The notes: a model not told the origin generated them from the sequence alone. Positions 1 through 8,255 are shown, numbered from the stretch's first letter. The stretch is DNA of 26,835 bases from Bradymonadales bacterium (GCA_947483645.1 CANKLS010000015.1:1-26835); one strand, 5' to 3'. Numbers and translations are program-made.

Positions 1-1187
1 TCTTGGAGCGGGTTGGTCTCGCCAAAGCCCTGCGCGGCGAAGCGTGAGAGTTCTACGCCGGCCTGCACGAGGTAGGCGCGGACCGACTCAGCGCGCGACT
101 GGCTGAGTTGGAGGTTGTGGGTGTCGCTGCCGCGGTCGTCGGTGTGGCCTTCGATGCGGATCTGCATCTCGGGGTAGCGGACCATGATGCCGGCGACGGC
201 GTCGAGCACCTGGAAGGAGATGGCGCCCTTGAGGCGGGCGGAGTCGGTCTCGAAGTTGATCTGCTGCTTGATCTCGATCTGCTCGGCGGTGACGCGGACG
301 AGGGCCTTGGACTCCTCGGGGCAGCCGTCGGCGTCTTCGTCGCCGTCGAAGTCCTCGGGCTCATCCATGCAGGCGTCAGAGGCGTCGGGGATGGTGTCCT
401 GGTCGTTGTCGAGTTCGGGGCAGCCGTCGAAGTCTTCGAAGCCGTCGGTGTCTTCGGGGACCATGGGGCAGCGGTCGGCCTGGTCGGTGACGCCATCCTG
501 GTCGTTATCGAAGTCGGGGCAGCCATCGGTATCTTCGAAGGTGTCGAGGTCTTCGGGCTGGTCGGGGCAGCGGTCGAGGGCGTCTTTGATGGCGTCGCCG
601 TCGCGGTCGTCGGAGCAGGCGTCGCCGATGCCATTGAGGTCGGTGTCGCGCTGGTCGTTGTTGGCGACCGCGGGGCAGTTGTCGGGCTGGTTGGGGATGC
701 CGTCGCCGTCCATGTCGGGGTCGCAGGCGTCGCCAAACTTGTCGGCGTCGAGGTCACGCTGGTCGGGGTTGGGTAAGGTGGGGCAGTTGTCGACATTGTC
801 GTTGATGCCATCGCCGTCGGAGTCCTTGTAGGGATTGAAGCACTCAGGGCGCGGGTCGAGGGCCTCCTGCAGTTCGCTCAGGCTCTCCTTGGCGATGGCC
901 ATATGGCGCTCGGCATCGAGCACCTTTCCGCGCTGCATCTCATGCTTGGTGAAGGCGAGGTGGGTCTCGAACTTGGCGAGCGGCTCCTCAATGCGGCAGC
1001 GGAGTGCGGGCTCGTGGAGGCGGCGGGCCTCGCTGGTGCCGACCTCGCTGAAGCGGCGGAGCTCATCGCTGGTGGCGCAGGAGGTGGCAGAGAGGGGGAG
1101 GAGCGCAGCCGCTACGGTGCGCAGGAATTGATGCAGGCGATTAAGGCAGAGCACGGACAGGCTCCGTCGTAGGTGTGGTGACCGCAT
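1..1187 (-). CDS. OmpA-family lipoprotein with thrombospondin type-3 repeats (3' end off the window)
   Basis: The frame runs open from an ATG at 1187 to the window edge (395 codons seen), so the C-terminus is missing. The N-terminus is a basic region, then a short hydrophobic stretch ending in a lipobox-like SATSC with Cys37. This suggests an outer-membrane lipoprotein. Residues about 40-115 are helical and charged. Residues about 121-290 hold Asp-rich thrombospondin type-3 calcium repeats (DSDGDGIND, DMDGDGIPN, DNDQDGVTD) with paired Cys. From about 298 an OmpA-like peptidoglycan-binding domain begins, with IEGHTDDRGSD and LSQSRAESV carrying the Asp and Arg that bind diaminopimelate in this family. 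The start overlaps the upstream lipoprotein gene by 47 nt, so the two are probably cotranscribed. A GTG at 1154 is an alternative start. The likely role is tethering outer membrane to peptidoglycan. Confidence 0.88.
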   Translation of the reverse strand, partial: MRSPHLRRSLSVLCLNRLHQFLRTVAAALLPLSATSCATSDELRRFSEVGTSEARRLHEPALRCRIEEPLAKFETHLAFTKHEMQRGKVLDAERHMAIAKESLSELQEALDPRPECFNPYKDSDGDGINDNVDNCPTLPNPDQRDLDADKFGDACDPDMDGDGIPNQPDNCPAVANNDQRDTDLNGIGDACSDDRDGDAIKDALDRCPDQPEDLDTFEDTDGCPDFDNDQDGVTDQADRCPMVPEDTDGFEDFDGCPELDNDQDTIPDASDACMDEPEDFDGDEDADGCPEESKALVRVTAEQIEIKQQINFETDSARLKGAISFQVLDAVAGIMVRYPEMQIRIEGHTDDRGSDTHNLQLSQSRAESVRAYLVQAGVELSRFAAQGFGETNPLQ

Positions 1188-1524
1188 CGCGCTTGGTGCG
1201 CGCCATGGCGCGCTTCGCAAAATCGGCAGCAAGGTCGGAGTATTCACGCGCCTTCTGAAAGTCGGAGTAGGCCCACTCTTCACGAGCCTTGGCGAGATAC
1301 TCACGGGCCATGGTGAACTCATACATGGCAAACTGCTCGGAGCCGGCTGCCTTTGCGAGGTCGACGAGGTCGCGCGCTTGAAGCATGGGGCCCGTGGAGG
1401 CGATGGGGCCGCAGCCGCCGAGGAGCAGCAGCAGGAGCGCGAAGCTGCACCACCCGCAACGTTTCTTGGCGGTCGTTGAAGGCGGCCGGACGGGAGCCTG
1501 GACGGGATGAATGATTCGGCTCAT
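1141..1524 (-). CDS. DUF4398-like lipoprotein
   Basis: This 127-residue protein starts with ATG behind a purine-rich GGAAGGGAG. A lysine-rich N-terminus precedes a run of leucines and the lipobox LLGGC (Cys38), so it should be a lipoprotein. The mature part is a short helical domain rich in Ala, Arg and Glu (AREYLAKAREEWAYSDFQKA), which looks like the TPR-like DUF4398 family. DUF4398 lipoproteins commonly sit beside OmpA-family genes, as here, where the next gene overlaps its 3' end. A structural role with the OmpA partner is inferred; no enzymatic motif is visible. Family assignment is from sequence pattern only. Confidence 0.82.
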   Translation of the reverse strand: MSRIIHPVQAPVRPPSTTAKKRCGWCSFALLLLLLGGCGPIASTGPMLQARDLVDLAKAAGSEQFAMYEFTMAREYLAKAREEWAYSDFQKAREYSDLAADFAKRAMARTKRDAVTTPTTEPVRALP

Positions 1525-1589
1525 GGGCTCCCTTCCGTGACAGCGAGTAGACGATGGGCCAAGACCAGTGGGTTAGGGCGCCACCGAAG

Positions 1590-1619
1590 AGCGTACAGAA
1601 TCGGCAAAACGGGTGTCAA
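1590..1619 (-). promoter_or_regulatory. Candidate sigma-70 promoter for the DUF4398/OmpA pair
   Basis: On the minus strand a perfect TTGACA (1614-1619) is followed after 18 nt by TACGCT (1590-1595), a weak -10. Transcription would start near 1582, about 58 nt before the ATG at 1524. The -35 box is convincing and the -10 box is poor. The 1525-1668 gap is the shared divergent control region with the phosphatase gene. Confidence 0.38.
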
Positions 1620-1668
1620 GGCAAAGGACACATGAGCGACCAGATGGGCGGGTGCGATTCGAGGTGGC

Positions 1669-3768
1669 ATGGTGGTCTTGATTGGGGTAGACGCGACGCT
1701 CATGACGCATGGGACTCAGCGGTGCTTTCAGTGTGGCGCGGTGACTGCGACGGCGAATCGCTGTCGCTGTTGCGGGGCCTGTCTGTCGGTGCAGTCCGAC
1801 GAGTCGCGCTGGCTGTCTCGGGGCGACCAACTCGTGGTGACCCTGGGCGACGCATCGCCGCAGAAGCCCCGGTCGAGCGCGACGCTGATGACGGGGTCGA
1901 GCGGCTCGGTGCAGGCGACGCCAAGTGCCACGCTTCAAGGTTTTTCGAGTGCTAGCCTGCGTGCACTGGACGAGCTGCTCGAGGAGACCGCGCCGATGGC
2001 GGTGACAGCGGCCTACGCGGCGGTTGTGAAGCCGCCGGAGCAGTCGACGATGCCGATCGGGACGGAGGAGCGCCCTGCGCTGTCGGCGCTGACGGTGCAG
2101 CTTTCAGAGCGGCTGTTGCAGGAGCCGCGTCGCCGGGTCTGGCTCGGTCTGGATCCGGAGGGCGAGCGCTATCGGGTGGAGGAGCGTGTGACGCAGGAGC
2201 GCGCGGGGGCGGGTGCGTTTGAGTATCAGCTGCGCGATGTGGTGCTGATGCCGGTCGGGTCGACGCGCCATGGCGACAACGCGTTGACGGTCTTCCGTGA
2301 GCAGCGCGGCGAGACGCTCCGGTCGCGGCGTTCGACGGAGACAGACGAGGTGGAGCCGCTGCTGCTGCTGCGCTGGCTGCGTCCTGTGGCGCTGGCGATG
2401 GCACGGGTGAATGCCTTTGGGTATGCGCTGTCGGGGCTATCGAGCGAGATGGTGTTGTTCTTGGAAGAGAGTGGCGAAGTGGCCTTCGACGGTGTCGGGT
2501 TTCTGACTCCGCTCTACGAGCCGACGGCGGTTGCCTGGATGATGGCAGGCTACAGCGCGCCGGAACTCTACGAGGATGGCGCCTACCGTCGCGTGTCGGC
2601 GAGGTCGGATGTCTACGGATTTGCGATGCTGGCCTACGAGGTCATCACGGGGCGGATTCCGCCGTCTTGCGCAGAGTCTGGCTACTATCCGATGATCTGG
2701 CCTCGCGACGCGGAACCGGGTTTCCCGTTGGGTCTCGGTCGTTTCTTTGCAGCCTGCGCAGCCTACAACCCTGCCGACCGTCCGCGTTCGGTGGAGGAGG
2801 CGCTGGAGCTGCTGGAGGAGTGCGTTCGAGCTGTGTCGATGGAGGAACCCGCGAGGGATTTCTGCCGTCTGACGGCGGCCTGCGAGACCCACCCGGGCAT
2901 CACGAAGCGGCTTCGGCAGCCCGTAAACCAGGACGCTGTGTTTTGCGCGGTAGACACGGCGCGGAGTGCGGTGCTGCTCTGTGTTTCGGACGGTGTTTCG
3001 ACCTCGAGCTTCGGCAGTGGCGAGATCGCATCGGCGATGGTGGTTCGGCGGGCGCGCGAGGTCTGGAGCCGCTATCAGGCGGAGGAGGCGGGCTGGGATT
3101 GGCCGCGTATCGCGATGGAGCTCAAGCGGGCTGTTCAGACCGCGAACGCCGACGTTGTAGCCTATGTGGACGAGCGGTTTTCGCCCTTCCGCGGAGAGCC
3201 GCAGGAGGTGATGGCCGCGACCTGTGTGCTGGCCTTTGTGCTGAACAGCGATGCGCTGGTGGTCTCGATTGGCGATAGCCGGAGCTATCTCTTCCGCGAT
3301 GGTTTCCTAGAGCGCATCGGACGCGACCACAACCTGATGACGCTGAGCGTGGCCGATGGCATGCCGGCGCATCTGGCCGCAACGCTGCCGCAGGGGGGCA
3401 CGCTGGCACGCTGCGTTGGGACCTTCGACCTCGACGAGGAGGGTCACCTGGTGCCGGCGCAGCTGGTGCTCGACAGCTACCTTGTGCATCTGCGGCTCGA
3501 CGACAGGCTTCTGCTCTGCACGGACGGCGTGACCGACTACCTCGACGACAGCGACAGCGCAGCGGAGGCGGCACTCACCGAGCTGCTGCTGCGCGAGCCA
3601 ACACCCGAACTGGTCTGCCTCGACATCCTGACGGCCGCCAATCGAGGCGGCGGCGGCGACAACATCGGCGTTGCAGTCTGCGCGGTTGGCACTGACTACA
3701 TCACAGCGGCGGAGCGGAGCGTGTCGGGGAATCACTCTGCCTACGAGCAGGGTGGCGGCGGCCACTAG
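1669..3768 (+). CDS. Zinc-ribbon / pseudokinase / PP2C-type serine-threonine phosphatase
   Basis: The 699-residue protein has three parts. Residues 19-38 hold a Cys-rich ribbon (C19xxC22 and C35xxC38 as likely zinc ligands). Residues about 155-388 resemble a protein-kinase fold: an APE-like SAPEL at 296-300, SDVYGFAMLAYEVITG around 313-328 and the closing ADRP at 369-372. The catalytic HRD and DFG motifs and a clear beta-3 lysine are absent, so it is probably a pseudokinase. Residues about 405-680 form a PPM/PP2C phosphatase with its metal-site signatures intact: VNQD 419-422, DGV 441-443, GDS 535-537, TDG 618-620 and GDN 663-665. I infer an active phosphatase controlled by a dead kinase domain. 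There is no signal peptide, so it is cytoplasmic. ATG 1669 has GAGG just upstream; ATG 1702 is an alternative that keeps the ribbon. Confidence 0.9.
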   Translation: MVVLIGVDATLMTHGTQRCFQCGAVTATANRCRCCGACLSVQSDESRWLSRGDQLVVTLGDASPQKPRSSATLMTGSSGSVQATPSATLQGFSSASLRALDELLEETAPMAVTAAYAAVVKPPEQSTMPIGTEERPALSALTVQLSERLLQEPRRRVWLGLDPEGERYRVEERVTQERAGAGAFEYQLRDVVLMPVGSTRHGDNALTVFREQRGETLRSRRSTETDEVEPLLLLRWLRPVALAMARVNAFGYALSGLSSEMVLFLEESGEVAFDGVGFLTPLYEPTAVAWMMAGYSAPELYEDGAYRRVSARSDVYGFAMLAYEVITGRIPPSCAESGYYPMIWPRDAEPGFPLGLGRFFAACAAYNPADRPRSVEEALELLEECVRAVSMEEPARDFCRLTAACETHPGITKRLRQPVNQDAVFCAVDTARSAVLLCVSDGVSTSSFGSGEIASAMVVRRAREVWSRYQAEEAGWDWPRIAMELKRAVQTANADVVAYVDERFSPFRGEPQEVMAATCVLAFVLNSDALVVSIGDSRSYLFRDGFLERIGRDHNLMTLSVADGMPAHLAATLPQGGTLARCVGTFDLDEEGHLVPAQLVLDSYLVHLRLDDRLLLCTDGVTDYLDDSDSAAEAALTELLLREPTPELVCLDILTAANRGGGGDNIGVAVCAVGTDYITAAERSVSGNHSAYEQGGGGH

Positions 3769-3794
3769 GGCGTCGGCCTGCCGTTTTCTTGGTT

Positions 3795-3815
3795 GGCTGG
3801 CGGCTGGCGGCTAGC
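3795..3815. repeat. Three tandem 7-bp units
   Basis: GGCTGGC, GGCTGGC and GGCTAGC follow one another in the gap after the phosphatase gene. A small hairpin (GAGGG 3820-3824 with CCCTC 3831-3835) lies next to it, directly before the ribosome-binding GAGGA at 3836-3840 of the following gene. Function is unknown; the hairpin could modulate translation of the Roadblock-like gene. Confidence 0.45.
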
Positions 3816-3847
3816 GCGAGAGGGTCTCACCCCTCGAGGAGCCCCCG

Positions 3848-4261
3848 ATGCGAACCGAAGTCGAAGAACGCCGCAGAGTCCGGAGCAGCCAGGCACGCAC
3901 CGCTGCGAGCCACCTGCTTGAGCGTATTGCGGCAACCCACGCCCTGGCAGCGCTTGCGCTGAGCGACGAGCAGGGGTTGGTTGTGGTGTCGACGGGCAAC
4001 ACCGAGATGGCGGAGGTGCTGGCCGCCTACGCGCCGCTGCTGACGCGGACGCTCGATGCCGTCTCGCGTGCACGGCTGCTCGACAGCGTCTTTGAGCAGC
4101 TCCCCGGACTGCAGATGGACCGGGTGAGCGTCCGCCCCTTCTCGCTTGAGGAGGAGCAGCTGTTTGTGGTGGCGGTTGGCGACCTGGGCGCAGGCAAGGA
4201 TGTTGCTGTCTGCCGCGCGTTGACGGGCTGCATCCGGATTCTGAGCGAGCGCCAGGGCTGA
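3848..4261 (+). CDS. Roadblock/LC7-like small protein
   Basis: This 137-residue soluble protein has no signal peptide. It starts at ATG with GAGGA seven bases upstream. The pattern is that of a Roadblock/LC7 fold: an N-terminal helix, then strands and turn ALSDEQGLVVVSTG (about residues 36-49), a long central helix, and C-terminal strands EEQLFVVAVGD followed by a final helix. Roadblock proteins regulate small Ras-like GTPases (as MglB does for MglA) or act as dimeric scaffolds. No GTPase gene lies in this window. It follows the pseudokinase-phosphatase gene by 79 nt in the same direction, so the two may work in one signalling route. That link is inferred, and the family call is moderate because the domain is short and divergent. 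Confidence 0.72.
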   Translation: MRTEVEERRRVRSSQARTAASHLLERIAATHALAALALSDEQGLVVVSTGNTEMAEVLAAYAPLLTRTLDAVSRARLLDSVFEQLPGLQMDRVSVRPFSLEEEQLFVVAVGDLGAGKDVAVCRALTGCIRILSERQG

Positions 4262-4272
4262 GCCTTCGGCGA

Positions 4273-4293
4273 CCGGCCTGTCTTAGCGGCCGG
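4273..4293. terminator. Candidate bidirectional hairpin between convergent genes
   Basis: CCGGCC at 4273-4278 pairs with GGCCGG at 4288-4293 around a 9-nt loop. It lies between the stop of the Roadblock-like gene (4261) and overlaps the stop (4283-4285) of the convergent TPR gene. No U-tract follows on either strand, so it may only be a stabilising 3' stem. Confidence 0.35.
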
Positions 4294-5065
4294 CAGCCTT
4301 GAGATACTCGCGGCAGCTATCTGCAAACTGGGTACCGACCTCGGCCTCGGCGCAGGACTGGAACTGCGTGAGGGCGCCTTCGACATCGCCCGCGGTGAGC
4401 ATGAGGTTGGCGAGTCGGTAGCGGGGCTCGGCGTAGCGCTTGCAGCCGGGCCGCGCGACGCAGGACTCGTAGGCTTTTCGTGCATCTGCGAGCTGTCCGA
4501 GCGCCTCGTAGGTGAGGCCTTGGTTGTTGTAGCCTTGGCAGAGTTCGGGCTGGAACTGGACGGCGGAGCGGAAGTGCTCCGCGGCCTCGTCATAGCGCCT
4601 CATCTTGTAGAGCGCCCAGCCGAGGTTGTTGTGGGCGTTGCCGGGGGTGCGGTAGGTGGGTTCGTCGGTGAGCGGACCGAAGATGTCGATGGCCTGCTGC
4701 CAGTCGGAGGTGGCGAGGTAGATGCTGCCGAGGTTGTTGCGGACCTCGAACCAGCCGGGCCGGAGCTCGAGGGCGCGGCGGTACTCGACGATGGCGCGGG
4801 TGTATTCCTGGCGGCCCTGGAAGATGAAGCCGAGCATGAAGTGGGCGTCGGGATTCGCCGGGTAGAGACGGATGGCCTCGGTGAGCTCTTCGATGGCGTG
4901 AGGGACCTCTCGGGCGCGGTAGTGTCCGAGCGAAAGTTGGTAGTGGAAGTCGCTCTGTCGGGAGGCTTCGGCAGTGTCTTCGGCGGCTGGGCCACCGCAG
5001 GCTGCAACGAAGAGCAGAAGGGCTGCGAGTGCGAGGCGAACCGAGCGCCGGAGAGAGGGATGCAT
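4283..5065 (-). CDS. TPR lipoprotein, PilF/PilW/Tgl-like
   Basis: I chose the ATG at 5065 because it gives a compact lipoprotein signal (MHPSLRRS, hydrophobic stretch, lipobox VAAC with Cys23). The TTG at 5128 would add 21 unneeded residues. The 260-residue product then carries about five to six tetratricopeptide repeats, for example AIEELTEAIRLYPANPDAH, AIVEYRRALELRPGW and AAEHFRSAVQFQPE. The later part, with CQGYNNQGLTYEALG and well-spaced Cys, resembles PilF/PilW and Myxococcus Tgl, outer-membrane lipoproteins that help assemble the PilQ secretin of type IV pili. No other pilus gene is in the window, so a general TPR scaffold is possible. It follows the LolC-type permease gene by 72 nt on the same strand and is probably cotranscribed with it. 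No good Shine-Dalgarno site is visible. Confidence 0.85.
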   Translation of the reverse strand: MHPSLRRSVRLALAALLLFVAACGGPAAEDTAEASRQSDFHYQLSLGHYRAREVPHAIEELTEAIRLYPANPDAHFMLGFIFQGRQEYTRAIVEYRRALELRPGWFEVRNNLGSIYLATSDWQQAIDIFGPLTDEPTYRTPGNAHNNLGWALYKMRRYDEAAEHFRSAVQFQPELCQGYNNQGLTYEALGQLADARKAYESCVARPGCKRYAEPRYRLANLMLTAGDVEGALTQFQSCAEAEVGTQFADSCREYLKAAGR

Positions 5066-5137
5066 GCGCGAGCCGAGGAAGAGGAGTGAGACCTGAACAG
5101 GATGGTGGCAGAGGCGGCCGTGAGGCAAGAAATCGCC

Positions 5138-6433
5138 CTACTCTGCCCCGCGAAGCGCATCGACGGGCCGCACGGTGGAGGCGCGCCAAGCGGCGGGCAG
5201 CGTGGCCAGGAGGGTGAGGACCATGGCGACGAGCGCGGCGGTGGCGAACTCGATGGGGTGGGCTGCGATGGGAAGGGATTTGATGCGGTAGACCTCATAC
5301 TCGAGGCCGAAATCGACGCGTGCGACCAGGGCGCAGACGAGGAGGCCGAGGAGGAGCCCCGCGGCGATGCCGATGGAGCCGATGAGAGCGCCTTCGAGGA
5401 GGAAGATGGTGAGGATGTCGCGTCGGGAGGCGCCCATGGAGCGGAGGATGCCGATCTGGGTCCGCTTGCGGAGGACAATCATGACGAGGACGACAAGGAT
5501 GACGGAGGCGGCGACGAGGAGGACGATGCCCATGACAAGCGAGAGCCAGAGCCGCTGCTGGTTGAGTGACTGGAAGAGGTTCTTGTTGAGCATGCGCCAG
5601 TCGGTGGCGCGGAAGCGGCCGGTGGGCAGCACGGCCTCGATGGCGGGTACGAGCGCGGCTGCGAGCTCGGGATCTTGCAGGCGGATGTCGACGCCGGTGA
5701 CGACATCGCCGCGGCCGAAGAGGGGCTGGATGGCGCGGTAGTCGGCAAGGACGAGCCGGTTGTCGTAGTCGTAGAAGCCTGTGTCGAGGATCCCAACGAT
5801 GCGGCCGCGGACGCTTGCGGGGATGGCTGCGGCCTCCTCCATGCCCATGGCCGCGATGCCTCGGAGCGGGCTGACGAGGGTAACGGAGTCGCCGACGACA
5901 ACCTTGAGTCGCTCTGCCATGACGTAGCCGATGGCGAGCGGGATCTCTCCGGTGCCGCTCGCGGTGACCATGCCGGTGGCGGGGTCGACGGCGCCTGAGG
6001 TGGGATGAAGGAGGTCCTTTGCAACGCCGGCGCGAAAGATGGCTGCGAGCTGCGGCGTGCGGGCGATGGTATCGATGTCGACGCCCTTGATGAGGCCGCC
6101 CGGGCGGGCGCGGCTACCGACGCGGGTAACGAGCATTTCGTGGAGGACGAAGGGGGCGGCAGACTCGACGCCTTCGACCTTGAGGAGGGCTTCCTCTACC
6201 TGGCGGTACTCTGGGAAGAGCATGCCATACTTGGTGACCACGACGTGCGGATTGACACCCAGGACGCTGCTGCGGAAGGCCTCGATGAAGCCGCCACCGA
6301 CAGAGAGCAGGGTGACGAAGGCGGCGAGGCCGACTGCGACGGAGGCGATGGCGAGCCAGGTGGGTGCGGCGAGCAGGGTGCCACGCGTGGATTGCACATG
6401 CCGGAGCGCGATCAGGCGGTGGAAGTAGGACAC
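5138..6433 (-). CDS. LolC/LolE-type lipoprotein-releasing ABC transporter permease
   Basis: A 431-residue inner-membrane protein with the MacB/FtsX layout: a first TM helix (LAIASVAVGLAAFVTLL), a large periplasmic domain, then three C-terminal TM helices. The family signature IGILRSMGASRRDI sits before the second TM pair and the C-terminus ends in PVDALRG. LolCE with the ATPase LolD extracts outer-membrane lipoproteins and hands them to LolA; no LolD, LolA or LolB gene is seen here. I prefer the GTG at 6433, which has GGGAG six bases upstream and gives the usual short N-terminus (SYFHRLIALRHVQS). The GTG at 6457 is an alternative. Another MacB-like exporter permease cannot be fully excluded, but the RSMGAS motif and size favour LolC/E. 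Confidence 0.88.
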   Translation of the reverse strand: MSYFHRLIALRHVQSTRGTLLAAPTWLAIASVAVGLAAFVTLLSVGGGFIEAFRSSVLGVNPHVVVTKYGMLFPEYRQVEEALLKVEGVESAAPFVLHEMLVTRVGSRARPGGLIKGVDIDTIARTPQLAAIFRAGVAKDLLHPTSGAVDPATGMVTASGTGEIPLAIGYVMAERLKVVVGDSVTLVSPLRGIAAMGMEEAAAIPASVRGRIVGILDTGFYDYDNRLVLADYRAIQPLFGRGDVVTGVDIRLQDPELAAALVPAIEAVLPTGRFRATDWRMLNKNLFQSLNQQRLWLSLVMGIVLLVAASVILVVLVMIVLRKRTQIGILRSMGASRRDILTIFLLEGALIGSIGIAAGLLLGLLVCALVARVDFGLEYEVYRIKSLPIAAHPIEFATAALVAMVLTLLATLPAAWRASTVRPVDALRGAE

Positions 6434-6500
6434 GAAGAGCTCCCGCGTCGGTTGCACCGGCGCCTTGAACTCGGCTAGGAACGGCCGAGCTGCGAGCGTG

Positions 6501-6529
6501 AGGCTAGCCTATCGAAGGGCGGTTTCCAA
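6501..6529 (-). promoter_or_regulatory. Weak candidate promoter for the lolC-type gene
   Basis: On the minus strand TTGGAA (6524-6529) and TAGCCT (6501-6506) are 17 nt apart in the divergent gap 6434-6566. Both boxes match the sigma-70 consensus only partly. An 8-bp palindrome, GGCTAGCC, lies at 6502-6509 over the -10 box. Confidence 0.25.
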
Positions 6530-6566
6530 TCGAGCAGCGCAGGTCGCCGGAGCGCAGGTGGTGAGC

Positions 6567-8255
6567 ATGCCGAATCGGAGCAGTTGGGCAGTCTTCGGGG
6601 TGGTGCTTTGGTTGGCAGGATGCGCCTCTACGACCACCGATTCGCCGGAGCGCGGATGCGTGAGTTCCGAGCAGTGCGAGGCGCCGCAGGTCTGCGTGGA
6701 GGGTGGCTGTGTAGAGACGGCCTGCCAGACGGATCGAGACTGTCCGACAGGTACGGGCTGCGCTTCGGGCCAGTGTGTTGCGGGCGGCGGGAGCGGCGAG
6801 GCGAGCGGTGACGCCGGCGCGGACGCCACCGACACGGCGACGGATACCGAGACAGATACGGCAGAGAGCGACGCCGGCTCCGGCGCCGCCGACACGACAG
6901 AGGATGGGAGCGGCAGCGGCGCGACCATCCCGCTCGACTATGTGACGACGCCGGCCGACGGTGCGGTGGGTGTAGCGCTCGACGCGCAGGTGCTGATCGA
7001 CTTCAACCAGCCGATGAACGAGATCCGGTTCACGCCGACGACGGTGCGGGTGACGGACTACGCAGGCGCCAGTTTGGAGCGGCAGCTTTTCTACGATGTG
7101 GCGACCGACACGCTGGTACTATCGGGGACCGAGACGGCGCCGCTCTTCAAGCCCAGCACGCCCTACGAGGTACGGCTGTCGGACCGGTTGCAGGCGCTGG
7201 ACGGGCAGATGCTGGAGACGCCGCGCACCTTCGGGTTTGCGACGGCGGCGGCGCCCTCGGCCTTCTACGCGGAGCTGGCGGAGGCCTATGCGCCGGTGCT
7301 CTACCAGGAGGTCAAGACGGCTGCGGTCGACCTGCCGACCACGGTGGATTTTGATGGCGACGCCAACGCGGCGAACAACTTTGTGGGCAGCAACGGGACC
7401 AACCGGGCTGCGGTCTACTGGACGGTCACAGAGTCGCGGAGCCACTACTTCGTGGGCTACTGGCTCTACTATCCGCGGGTGCAGCTCAACCCCACTGCGG
7501 TGGCGGAGCACGACTGGGTCTTCGCGCAGGTGATCGTGGGCAAGAGCGTCGACCGGCTGGGCTACTTCGTGGCGATGTCGACCATCTATCACGAGGTCTA
7601 CTCGCTGTTTGCGGCGGAGGCTTCGCTCTACCCCGCTGGTACGAGCGTGGCGAACGGCGCATCGACGGTGGACGGACGGCTGAACGCGCTGGAGGGTGGA
7701 CGCCATCCGAGCCTCTTTGTGGAGTCGGGGCGGCATGGTGTCTGCCTGCCGAATGCCGGTGTGTCTGCGTCGGCCTGCGCGCCAGCCTCGGGTGCAACGG
7801 CGCCCTTCAGCACCGGTACGACAGGTGTCATCGCACGCGCGGGGGCGACCGGGCAGCGGCTGGGTGATGGGCCGCCGACGACGCTCACCTATGCGCTGGT
7901 ACCTGCTGTGGAGGCGCTCTGGGCGCGTCGGGCCTCCATTGCGTCAGACGGTCTCTTTGGCGGCCGCGACAGCTATGTTGCGCCTGCTGTGGGCGCGACG
8001 ACGCGGCCGGGGGACGGGACGAGCGTTCCGACGGCGCTCTCGAGTGCCAACGCGGGCGGGAGCTTCGGCGACATGCCCTTCATCCTTTCGCACACGCGTG
8101 AACTGGCCGAGTCGGGGCAGTGGGTGCTCGACCCTGCGCTGGTCTTTTCGACGGAGCTGACGCTCGCGCCGACCATCGACACGAACCTCTGCTTCGAACC
8201 CTTCTTCGGTATCGACGCGCGGGGCATCGACGGCAGCTGCAGCCCGCCGAACTGA
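6567..8255 (+). CDS. Cys-rich lipoprotein with Big_5-like domain and unknown C-terminal domain
   Basis: ATG 6567 starts a lipoprotein signal (MPNRSSW, hydrophobic stretch, lipobox LAGC with Cys19) and has AGGTGG just upstream. The frame extends further 5' but adds no signal. Residues 31-70 hold eight Cys in a repeated CxxxxxCxxxxxC pattern seen in many myxobacterial surface proteins. Residues about 75-118 are a Gly/Asp/Thr/Ser-rich linker. Residues about 123-226 look like a bacterial Ig-like Big_5 domain (TPADGAVGVALDAQVLIDFNQPM). The rest (about 235-562) begins YAPVLYQEV and contains EHDWVFAQVIV and GRHPSLFVESGRHG, faintly resembling Vps62-type domains. I do not know its function. The product should be surface- or periplasm-exposed. 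Its stop lies one base from the stop of the convergent lipoprotein gene. Confidence 0.88.
   Translation: MPNRSSWAVFGVVLWLAGCASTTTDSPERGCVSSEQCEAPQVCVEGGCVETACQTDRDCPTGTGCASGQCVAGGGSGEASGDAGADATDTATDTETDTAESDAGSGAADTTEDGSGSGATIPLDYVTTPADGAVGVALDAQVLIDFNQPMNEIRFTPTTVRVTDYAGASLERQLFYDVATDTLVLSGTETAPLFKPSTPYEVRLSDRLQALDGQMLETPRTFGFATAAAPSAFYAELAEAYAPVLYQEVKTAAVDLPTTVDFDGDANAANNFVGSNGTNRAAVYWTVTESRSHYFVGYWLYYPRVQLNPTAVAEHDWVFAQVIVGKSVDRLGYFVAMSTIYHEVYSLFAAEASLYPAGTSVANGASTVDGRLNALEGGRHPSLFVESGRHGVCLPNAGVSASACAPASGATAPFSTGTTGVIARAGATGQRLGDGPPTTLTYALVPAVEALWARRASIASDGLFGGRDSYVAPAVGATTRPGDGTSVPTALSSANAGGSFGDMPFILSHTRELAESGQWVLDPALVFSTELTLAPTIDTNLCFEPFFGIDARGIDGSCSPPN

Noticed and set aside
53..831. 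Low-complexity open frames (Thr/Pro/Ser-rich minus, Val/Gly/Glu-rich and Ser-rich plus)
   Set aside because: They are other frames of the TSP3 repeats; only the minus frame with DxDGDGxxD repeats and an OmpA domain makes sense.
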